Origin: Flaviramulus sp.
GTDB taxonomy: Bacteria > Bacteroidota > Bacteroidia > Flavobacteriales > Flavobacteriaceae
Assembly: GCA_023255235.1 (NCBI GenBank)
Contig: JALRJA010000331.1
Location: 1-11,802 of the forward strand
Direction of reading: 5' to 3'
DNA: 11,802 nucleotides
In this document: positions 6,168 through 11,802 of the stretch, in pieces
Layout of the letters: each line of letters begins with the position of its first letter
How positions within the stretch are numbered: position 1 is the first letter of the stretch
Position numbers and translations under genes: made by a program
The notes under the pieces: model-generated
Seen by the model: the letters and a program-made list of their open reading frames with translations, nothing else
Told to the model about the DNA's origin: nothing
Database searches by the model: none

Positions 6168-6175
6168 CAAAAGTA
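6168..6175 (-). promoter_or_regulatory. Putative -7 promoter element of rsmA (TACTTTTG)
   Basis: Exact TAnnTTTG match on the minus strand, leaving 22 bases to the rsmA ATG, which would give a 5' leader of about 15 bases. It is identical to the octamer before mgtE. No convincing -33 TTTG box is visible. Confidence 0.45.
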
Positions 6176-6235
6176 CGTTTTATAAATAGATTGCTGTTTT
6201 TTTTAAATAGATAGTAGATTAAGAGAGGTGCTAAT

Positions 6236-6559
6236 CTAATTAAAGTTAACGCTATATTCATCAATAATTTGAAGCTCTGTTCTAAAGGCTAACATTTTAT
6301 CTGCAAACTTTTTCATGCCTTCGGTTCTTAATTTTTCGGCATCTTCTTTATAATAAGCGTCTAAAGCCTCGCGAGAATACGAACGGTATTGTATTGAGTA
6401 GGTAACACCTCCCATTTCTTCTTCAACTAAAACTCTGCTAAGAGTAGCTTTTTCAAATTTACCTGTTGCCAATACTTGTGGTATGTGTTCTTTTATCCAA
6501 ACTAGCCATTGGTTGTGAATACTTTGGTCTATATGTATGGTTACATTGTATATATACAT
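6236..6559 (-). CDS. DUF4286 family protein
   Basis: 107 residues, no signal or membrane segment. The sequence opens MYIYNVTIHIDQSIHNQWLVW, has VLVEEEMGGVTYSIQYRSYS in the middle (positions about 44-63), then YYKEDAEKLRTEGMKKFADK and ends in an AFRTELQIID strand. The pattern of strands and helices and the EMGGVTYSIQY core look like a small alpha/beta (ferredoxin-like or ABM-like) fold; that fold statement is inference. The family is common in Bacteroidota and, as far as I know, has no assigned role. It begins 22 bases after the TPR gene stop, so the two are almost certainly co-transcribed, and it precedes rsmA by 90 bases. A 7-bp inverted repeat (6215-6221 with 6232-6238) covers its stop codon, but no T-tract follows. 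Confidence 0.88.
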   Translation of the reverse strand: MYIYNVTIHIDQSIHNQWLVWIKEHIPQVLATGKFEKATLSRVLVEEEMGGVTYSIQYRSYSREALDAYYKEDAEKLRTEGMKKFADKMLAFRTELQIIDEYSVNFN

Positions 6560-6581
6560 TAGCTATTTTTATATTTAACAG

Positions 6582-8357
6582 TTAATTTATAGCATCACCA
6601 CGCAAGGCTCTATAGCGTTTTCTGGCATCAACAAAATAAATGCTATCTGCGTGGTTAAAAATTATTTGTTCGTATAAGGCTTTAGCTTCTTCTGGTAGGT
6701 TAAGATGCTTTTCATAAATTTGGGCTAAATGAAAACAGGCATCGTCTATTAAGATTCCGTCTTTGTAATTTTCAATAATAGCTAGGTAGTTTGCTTTTGC
6801 TTTTTCAAATTGTAGGTTGATGCCAAATAATTGAGCTTGTTTAAAAAGTGCCTGTGCTATTATAGGTTCTGTTTTGTGTTGATTTAAAATTTTGTCTAAA
6901 AGTACAACTGCTTCATCATTTTTATTTTGAAATGTTAGCAGATCGGCTTTTGCATATAGCTTTAAAGCTGTTTGAAGTGAATCTTCGTATTTATTGTCTG
7001 AAATAAGTAATTTTAAATCGAGTGCATCATTTGCAATGAGTTGTGATGTTGATGCTTTTAAAATTTTAAGTTGGGTTTCTGCCCATTTAAAATCGCCTTT
7101 GTAATAACTTGTTTTGGCTACTTTAAATCTGGCTTCTTGTGAAATAGTACTATTTTTTAAATTGCGTTGTATTTGAGTGTAATAAATTAATGCTTCGTTA
7201 AATTTTTCTTGAAGTACCAATATATCACCTAGTTCTAATTTTACTTTGGCTTTTTCTAGTTCGGTTATTGGTAGTTCTAAGGTGTTTTCTAAAAATGCCG
7301 AAGCCTCTTTGGTTTCATTTAAATAAAATGCTAAAAAGTGTGCATAGGCTATTTGTAGGTTTACTGTTTGAGGTTGATTTTCAAAAGTGTTTAAAAGCTC
7401 TACATATTTATTCTTTATTATATTGTATTTATCTTTTGAAGCTTCTTTTATTTCTATTTGAAGTAAATTATTGTGAGCTCTTAATTTTGTGTCAATATCT
7501 TGTGCTGTATCAATTAGATAGGTAAAAATGTCTTTAGCAATGGCGTTTTCATTTTCATTGGTGCTAATTAAAGCGAGTTCTTCTATTCTGCTTAAACTTT
7601 GTGGGTCTCTGTTAAAAATGGCTTTTTCTTGAATAAATGCTTTTTGAAATTCTTTTTGCTGAATAAATAACCAGCTTAATAACTCATTCCAAGCTAGATT
7701 GGGTTGTTGTTGAATTTTTTTTAGCAAAATTTTTCTGAATAATACGTTATTCCCATTGTTGCTATCGTCGTTGATAAAGTCGGTTATGGATCTTTTTACA
7801 GTTGCTATAGCAGTTGGATTAGATTCTATTAAATCTATATAACTGTTAAACATTTTTTCAATGTTGCCTTGTTCTCCATAAATTTGAGATAATTGTAAAT
7901 TAAAGTTATAATTGGGGTTTATAGCCATAGCTTTTTCATAGGCTGTTATAGCTTCATTTAAAAGCGAATGTGCCTGAAAGCTTTTTGCAACAGCATAAAC
8001 ATTACTAGCTTTTTCATCTATGCTTAATAAGGCTTTTTCATAGTTAATTTGGGCATTTTCTAAATCGCCTTTTAGTTGAAAATTATATCCTAATTCTACA
8101 ATAAAAGCAGGGTATTTAACACGCTCTATTAATTGTGTTAAAAATATTTCTGCCTCATTATATTGCTCTAATTCTTGGTGTGTGTATATTATTTGATTTA
8201 TATAAATAAGATTTGACGGTGAAGCGTTATATAATTTTTTATACTCAATTAATGCTTTTTCATACTCACCGTTATTAAAATATTCTTTGGCAATGATATC
8301 GTTTTGCGAAAACACCACTGTACTTATAAGAAAAAATAATAGTTGTAAAAATCTCAT
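6582..8357 (-). CDS. Exported tetratricopeptide-repeat protein
   Basis: I take the start as the ATG at 8355-8357, giving 591 residues. An upstream in-frame ATG (8390) would add 11 polar residues before the signal peptide, which is less likely. The N-terminus MRFLQLLFFLISTVVFSQ is a standard signal peptide, cleaved probably after SQ, so the protein is periplasmic or envelope-associated. No lipobox cysteine is seen. The remainder is almost all TPR helices, recognisable in AKEYFNNGEYEKALIEYKKL near the start, INYEKALLSIDE, AITAYEKAMAINPNYNFN, and AKALYEQIIFNHADSIYFVD at the end, followed by ARKRYRALRGD. Such solenoids act as protein-interaction scaffolds; the partner is unknown. It follows serS after 167 bases with a terminator-like hairpin and leads into DUF4286 (22 bases). 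I recall the same position, beside serS, in other Flavobacteriaceae. Confidence 0.9.
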   Translation of the reverse strand: MRFLQLLFFLISTVVFSQNDIIAKEYFNNGEYEKALIEYKKLYNASPSNLIYINQIIYTHQELEQYNEAEIFLTQLIERVKYPAFIVELGYNFQLKGDLENAQINYEKALLSIDEKASNVYAVAKSFQAHSLLNEAITAYEKAMAINPNYNFNLQLSQIYGEQGNIEKMFNSYIDLIESNPTAIATVKRSITDFINDDSNNGNNVLFRKILLKKIQQQPNLAWNELLSWLFIQQKEFQKAFIQEKAIFNRDPQSLSRIEELALISTNENENAIAKDIFTYLIDTAQDIDTKLRAHNNLLQIEIKEASKDKYNIIKNKYVELLNTFENQPQTVNLQIAYAHFLAFYLNETKEASAFLENTLELPITELEKAKVKLELGDILVLQEKFNEALIYYTQIQRNLKNSTISQEARFKVAKTSYYKGDFKWAETQLKILKASTSQLIANDALDLKLLISDNKYEDSLQTALKLYAKADLLTFQNKNDEAVVLLDKILNQHKTEPIIAQALFKQAQLFGINLQFEKAKANYLAIIENYKDGILIDDACFHLAQIYEKHLNLPEEAKALYEQIIFNHADSIYFVDARKRYRALRGDAIN

Positions 8358-8361
8358 GTTG

Positions 8362-8369
8362 TAAATATA
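8362..8369 (-). promoter_or_regulatory. Possible -7 element of the TPR gene (TATATTTA)
   Basis: On the minus strand TATATTTA is followed by CAAC and the preferred ATG, the same spacing as for the dehydrogenase gene. A TTG triplet lies 18 bases upstream, close to the expected -33 distance. The octamer differs from TAnnTTTG at the last base. If real, the message is leaderless and cannot include the upstream ATG, which supports the shorter start. Confidence 0.35.
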
Positions 8370-8501
8370 ACAAATGTGTTTTTTAGACAATCTAGTAATT
8401 ATAGCTAATAACTTATTTTCAAGTTTGAAATTGTGTGTAAGCTTTTCAAAAATTACTGTGTTTTGAAGGCTACCACAAACAAATAAAACCTTCTTTAGTT
8501 A

Positions 8502-8539
8502 TAAAAAAACTTAAAGCTTATTAATTAATCAATAAGCTT
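8502..8539 (-). terminator. Rho-independent terminator overlapping the serS stop codon
   Basis: Minus strand: a perfect 9-bp stem AAGCTTATT / AATAAGCTT (8531-8539 and 8514-8522) with an 8-base loop that contains the serS TAA, followed after a few bases by seven T residues (8503-8509). The first arm encodes the last residues (KLI) of SerS. The stem has only two G-C pairs, so it may be leaky. It separates serS from the TPR gene. Confidence 0.5.
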
Positions 8540-9796
8540 AAAGCCTGTGTAAGGTTGTAAAACTTCAGGAATTACAATACCTTTTTCGGTTTGATAATTT
8601 TCTAAAATTCCTGCTAATACCCTTGGTAAAGCTAAAGAGCTTCCGTTTAAAGTGTGTGCCAATTCATTCTTGCCCTCTTTATTTTTAAACCTAAGTTTTA
8701 ACCGATTGGCTTGAAAGGTTTCAAAATTAGATACAGATGATATTTCTAACCACCTATTTTGGGCAGTAGAAAACACTTCAAAATCATAGGTTAAAGCCGA
8801 TGCAAACGATGTGTCTCCGCCGCATAAACGCAAAATTCTGTATGGTAATTTTAGTTCTTTTAGAATGCTTTTTACGTGTTCTACCATAGCATCTAATGCT
8901 TTGTATGAGTTATTTGGATGCTCAATTCTTATAATTTCAACTTTATCAAATTGATGCAATCTGTTTAAACCCCTAACATGTGCACCATAGCTACCTGCTT
9001 CTCTACGAAAACAAGGTGTATAACCGGTTATACCAATAGGTAAATCGGTTTCATTTAAAAGCACGTCTCTAAAAAGGTTTGTTCCTGGCACTTCTGCCGT
9101 TGGAATTAAATACAAATTATCTGCTGTGATATGATACATTTGCCCTTCTTTGTCTGGCAATTGCCCTGTTCCAAAACCAGAGTCTTCATTAACTAAATGC
9201 GGTAATTGATACTCGGTATAACCAGCAGCTGTATTTTTATCTAAAAAATAGGTAATAAGTGCTCGTTGTAACTTAGCGCCTTTTCCTTTGTAAACTGGAA
9301 ATCCTGCACCAGTTATTTTATTGCCAAGTTCAAAATCTATAATGTCATATTTTTTGGCTAAATCCCAATGCGGTAGTGCGTTTTTATGTAACTCAGGAAT
9401 AACTCCCTCGCTAAAAACGGTTTCGTTATCAAGCTCTGATTTGCCACTTTTTACTAACTCATGTGGTATGTTTGGTATTGTATATAACAGTTGCGTTAAG
9501 GCTTCTGTTTTGGTGTTTAACGCTTCTGAAAGCTCTTTTGATGTGTCTTTTAATTGACTTGTTTTTTCTTTTAATTGGTTTGCTTTGTCAATATCTCCAG
9601 ATTTAAACAAGTTGCCTATTTCTTTTGAAAGAGTATTAGATTCTGCTAAAGTAACATCTAGCTCTGTTTGTATGCGTCTTCTGTCTTCATCAAGTGCTAT
9701 AACATCATTAATTGTTTTTGTGGCATCAATGTGTCGTTTTTTTAAGCGATTAATAACTAACTCTTTGTTATCTCTAATGAAAGTAACTTGTAACAT
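8525..9796 (-). CDS. serS: Serine--tRNA ligase
   Basis: Class II aminoacyl-tRNA synthetase that activates serine with ATP and charges tRNA-Ser (and tRNA-Sec where present) in the cytosol as a homodimer. The 423 residues match the family. The N-terminal domain (about 1-105) carries the long antiparallel coiled coil that grips the tRNA long variable arm (about 28-100, rich in Leu, Glu, Lys). The catalytic domain shows GAGFPVYKGKGAKLQRAL (motif 1 region, 163-180), the serine-binding TAEVP (233-237), motif 2 FRREAGSYG (263-271) and motif 3 SLALPRVLAGILE (387-399) with its ATP-binding Arg. The start ATG gives the standard MLQVTFIRDNKE opening. It follows the HTTM gene after 43 bases. Two -7-like octamers precede the start, and a hairpin plus T-tract ends the gene. 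Confidence 0.98.
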   Translation of the reverse strand: MLQVTFIRDNKELVINRLKKRHIDATKTINDVIALDEDRRRIQTELDVTLAESNTLSKEIGNLFKSGDIDKANQLKEKTSQLKDTSKELSEALNTKTEALTQLLYTIPNIPHELVKSGKSELDNETVFSEGVIPELHKNALPHWDLAKKYDIIDFELGNKITGAGFPVYKGKGAKLQRALITYFLDKNTAAGYTEYQLPHLVNEDSGFGTGQLPDKEGQMYHITADNLYLIPTAEVPGTNLFRDVLLNETDLPIGITGYTPCFRREAGSYGAHVRGLNRLHQFDKVEIIRIEHPNNSYKALDAMVEHVKSILKELKLPYRILRLCGGDTSFASALTYDFEVFSTAQNRWLEISSVSNFETFQANRLKLRFKNKEGKNELAHTLNGSSLALPRVLAGILENYQTEKGIVIPEVLQPYTGFKLID

Positions 9797-9815
9797 GGGT
9801 TAAAATTTAAGCCAC

Positions 9816-9823
9816 AAATTTAA
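9816..9823 (-). promoter_or_regulatory. Putative -7 promoter element of serS (TAAATTTG)
   Basis: Exact TAnnTTTG match on the minus strand, 19 bases before the serS ATG, within the 43-base gap after the HTTM gene. A second near-match, TAAATTTT, lies five bases before the ATG. No TTTG -33 box is visible at 19-21 bases. Confidence 0.45.
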
Positions 9824-9839
9824 TGAATTAGCTAGATAT

Positions 9840-11156
9840 TCACTCTTTATTTGATGGTAAAATCCAGCTACTGTGCTTAAAGGTATTCCATTTAACACTA
9901 GCTAAATCAATTTTAGGGTCTATTAAGGTTTTGTAGGGTTTTCCATTAATACTTACTTTACAGTTTACATATACCGAAACAGCTTCTCCTTTATTATTAA
10001 ATTGGTTTTTTAAATGCTGTGCAAATTGCCAAATAATATCTGGTTTTGTTGTGGCTCCTCTTTTTTGTTTTTCAGTTAAATAGTTATTTAAATTAACGGT
10101 GTGGCTTTTGCCTGTTTGTTTGTTTGTAACGGTGTAAGTGGCATAGCCACTTTTTGTTCTAAGCATCATACGCCATGAGAGTCTGTGTCCTTCTTCTGTC
10201 CAAAATACATCATCTTGTATAAAATAATGTCTTAACGGTAGCCCTATTTGAAATATAAAATAAACAACAAATAAAATTACCAATGGTGTTTTGTAATTGG
10301 GGATAATAAGCTCTTCATCGTTATAAAAAGGTTTCTTTTTTAAAAATATATTTTGAATTGTTTTAGGTGGAAAAAAGAAGAGTGTAAACGCCAATGCTAG
10401 ATAGGGAAAAATACCAATTTGTAAAACAAATGAGTTAAACAAATGAAAGAATATAGATACTATAAAAGCATATTTGCGTGTGGGTTTGTAGAGTAATAAT
10501 GGCACAATTAACCCATCAAATAAAATGCCTCCATAAGTTAATATGGAATGAACCCATTTTTGTTGAAGCACATTGCCTACTAAAAAATAATCACTTTTAC
10601 TTTTTAGCAATAACTCTATAAATGTAGTGTTTAACCAATCGGGGTATAATTTTGCCACAGTTGCATAGGTATAAACTATAAAAAGCTGGAGTATAATAAC
10701 CCATTTGCACCATTGCGGCATAGACATGCTTTTTATTTTAGGATTTATTTTTACATCTAGCGAAGCATATTTATGTGCAGGCAAAAAAACCATTATACTG
10801 CTAATAAGCATTAATAAATAGTAATGGTTGTTGTATGCCGATTTTTGCATAAAATAGGTTGCAGACCACATTATTGTAAAACCCAATATACTTAGCCTGT
10901 ATTTATACCCTAGCATTATAAACAATGCTAAAACACCCATAATAATATAGTAATAATACATACCGTTATTGGGTAGCGGTTGTAACCATTCAAAACCTAT
11001 AAATGTAAATGTGAAACTGGGTTCTATTAATGTGCGTTTTACCCAACCTGTAAAAATGGCTCCAATAGATTCTAAAAAACAAAGTAACCCAAAAATAATT
11101 CTAAAAACTATTAGTGCCGAATTATCAATGTGTTTAAATAACCATTTGTTAAACAT
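9840..11156 (-). CDS. HTTM-domain membrane protein, vitamin K-dependent gamma-carboxylase-like
   Basis: 438 residues with about eight or nine membrane segments (roughly 13-33, 66-83, 88-104, 112-125, 152-168, 205-223, 229-246, 249-263 and 290-306), then a soluble C-terminal part of about 130 residues, probably outside the inner membrane. The membrane region carries hallmarks of the gamma-glutamyl carboxylase superfamily: YNNHYYLLML (108-117), YTYATVAKLYPDWL (162-175) and FFHLFNS (236-242). By motif, Lys169 corresponds to the proposed catalytic base Lys218 of human GGCX, and His111 and His238 match conserved histidines. Whether it carboxylates glutamate in a flavobacterium is unknown; it is much shorter than the human enzyme (758). 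Its start overlaps the ribF 3' end by 8 bases, so translation is probably coupled, and serS follows after 43 bases. Confidence 0.88.
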   Translation of the reverse strand: MFNKWLFKHIDNSALIVFRIIFGLLCFLESIGAIFTGWVKRTLIEPSFTFTFIGFEWLQPLPNNGMYYYYIIMGVLALFIMLGYKYRLSILGFTIMWSATYFMQKSAYNNHYYLLMLISSIMVFLPAHKYASLDVKINPKIKSMSMPQWCKWVIILQLFIVYTYATVAKLYPDWLNTTFIELLLKSKSDYFLVGNVLQQKWVHSILTYGGILFDGLIVPLLLYKPTRKYAFIVSIFFHLFNSFVLQIGIFPYLALAFTLFFFPPKTIQNIFLKKKPFYNDEELIIPNYKTPLVILFVVYFIFQIGLPLRHYFIQDDVFWTEEGHRLSWRMMLRTKSGYATYTVTNKQTGKSHTVNLNNYLTEKQKRGATTKPDIIWQFAQHLKNQFNNKGEAVSVYVNCKVSINGKPYKTLIDPKIDLASVKWNTFKHSSWILPSNKE

Positions 11157-11730
11157 GGTGTTTGGTAATATAATTTAAGGCTTCTTTTTTATCGTCATCA
11201 AGCTGTTTTTGTAACGCTTCAATTGATTTAAATTTTTCTTCATCACGAATGCGTTCCAAAATATCTATTTGAATTTTACTGCCGTAAATATCTTTATTGA
11301 AATCAAAAAAGTGAACTTCAATACTTTGTTTATTTCCGTTAACTGTTGGGTTTGTTCCTATATTCATCATGCCATAAAAAATGCTTTCTTCAATATAGGT
11401 CTTTACTATATATACGCCTTGTTTTGGCACTATTTTATAAGCTTCTTCTATGTGAATATTGGCTGTTGGGTATTTCATTTTTTTTCCTAAACCTTTGCCT
11501 TTTATAACAACACCCGTTAGCATAAAATAATATCCTAAATACGCATTGGCATCAGCCATATTGCCTTGTGCTAAGGCTTTTCTAATTTTTGTTGAACTTA
11601 CAGAAACTTCATTTATATCTTGAGCAGAAATCTCTTCGACAGTAAAACCATAGGTTTCTCCAAAAACTTTTAAATTGTTTATATCGGCATTTCTGTTTCT
11701 ACCAAATCGGTGGTCATAACCCAGTACCGG
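11149..11730 (-). CDS. ribF: Bifunctional riboflavin kinase/FMN adenylyltransferase (FAD synthetase), C-terminal part with disrupted 5' end
   Basis: Makes FMN from riboflavin and ATP, then FAD from FMN. About 193 codons are readable. From the FAD synthetase half, GYDHRFGRNRNADI is the nucleotidyltransferase signature with GxDxxFG, followed by VEEISAQDINEVSVSSTKIR, which contains the SSTxIR motif. The flavokinase domain opens FMLTGVVIKGKGLGKKMKYP and continues TANIHIEE (the PTAN motif binds ATP and Mg2+), with Glu of the IEVHFFDFN segment matching its catalytic Glu. The C-terminus is complete. About 110-120 N-terminal residues are missing, although 72 bases remain to the right: similarity stops near 11725, and TAA at 11731-11733 closes the frame. 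The sequence beyond is not RibF-like, so the gene is either interrupted or joined to foreign sequence by an assembly error. Its end overlaps the HTTM gene start by 8 bases. Confidence 0.88.
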   Translation of the reverse strand, partial: PVLGYDHRFGRNRNADINNLKVFGETYGFTVEEISAQDINEVSVSSTKIRKALAQGNMADANAYLGYYFMLTGVVIKGKGLGKKMKYPTANIHIEEAYKIVPKQGVYIVKTYIEESIFYGMMNIGTNPTVNGNKQSIEVHFFDFNKDIYGSKIQIDILERIRDEEKFKSIEALQKQLDDDKKEALNYITKHHV

Positions 11731-11802
11731 TTACAATAGTTATTCCACCACCGTACGGAGGGGTATTGATTTCTTTTCCTGCCGGCTTTATACAATCGAG
11801 TT
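11725..11802 (-). other. Non-RibF sequence replacing the upstream part of ribF
   Basis: On the minus strand, upstream of the VLGYDHRFG codons, the ribF frame meets TAA twice within 30 bases and shows no family similarity. Composition rises to about 45% G+C, against roughly a third in the neighbouring genes. A different frame is open from the right edge, contains EINTPPYGGGITIVTGTG, and ends at TGA (11714-11716) inside the ribF sequence. I do not recognise that peptide. It may be the tail of an inserted or rearranged gene, or a chimeric contig end. Confidence 0.55.

Noticed and set aside
6215..6238. 7-bp inverted repeat TAGATTA/TAATCTA across the DUF4286 stop codon as a terminator
   Set aside because: No T-tract follows the stem on the minus strand (A-rich DNA follows), the stem is AT-rich, and rsmA lies just downstream; I cannot call it a terminator.
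8358..8390. Upstream ATG at 8390 as the true start of the TPR protein
   Set aside because: It would put 11 polar residues ahead of a textbook signal peptide, and a promoter-like octamer falls between the two ATG codons.
11714..11733. Programmed frameshift within ribF
   Set aside because: No slippery heptamer is seen, and none of the other frames upstream resembles the RibF N-terminal region, so a frame change alone does not restore the protein.

Overview
The window is AT-rich, tightly packed chromosomal DNA from a member of the Bacteroidota, most likely a marine-type Flavobacteriaceae. Three things point there: the family-level look of the proteins (a 223-residue RsmI without the usual C-terminal extension, DUF4286, a gamma-carboxylase-like HTTM protein beside ribF, and a conserved flavobacterial hypothetical next to rsmI), the near absence of Shine-Dalgarno sequences, and several matches to the Bacteroidota -7 promoter octamer TAnnTTTG. 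No tRNA, rRNA, CRISPR array, insertion sequence or phage gene is visible. I see core housekeeping DNA plus one decaying stretch, not a new defence or mobile system.

Layout. Left edge to 391 (-): 5' part of thymidine kinase (tdk). 498-2036 (+): a conserved flavobacterial protein of unknown function, then rsmI (16S rRNA C1402 ribose methyltransferase). 2046-2732 (-): a gene graveyard with degraded pieces of three genes in one orientation: a DUF1801 N-terminus, a beta-lactamase-family serine hydrolase N-terminal half and a VOC/glyoxalase C-terminal half. 2757-11730 (-): a long unidirectional array, transcribed right to left: ribF, HTTM protein, serS, secreted TPR protein, DUF4286, rsmA, mgtE and a D-2-hydroxyacid dehydrogenase.

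How the genes fit together. Much of the set serves translation: SerS charges tRNA-Ser, while RsmA and RsmI methylate the small-subunit rRNA near the decoding site. RibF makes FMN and FAD, Tdk salvages thymidine and MgtE imports magnesium. These are mostly housekeeping jobs, and I infer that shared transcription rather than one pathway holds the array together. ribF and the HTTM gene overlap by 8 bases and the TPR and DUF4286 genes lie 22 bases apart, while promoter-like octamers precede serS, rsmA, mgtE and the dehydrogenase.

Points worth a second look: (1) two copies of a GC-rich element, GGGyGTTCCC ... GGTCGyGCTTTC, each starting within 1-5 bases of a stop codon on the sense strand and followed by T-rich DNA; (2) the ribF frame breaks at about 11725-11730 and the last ~75 bases are more GC-rich and not RibF-like; (3) the three-gene graveyard; (4) -7-like octamers 4-5 bases from several start codons, suggesting leaderless transcripts; (5) the uncharacterised protein beside rsmI.
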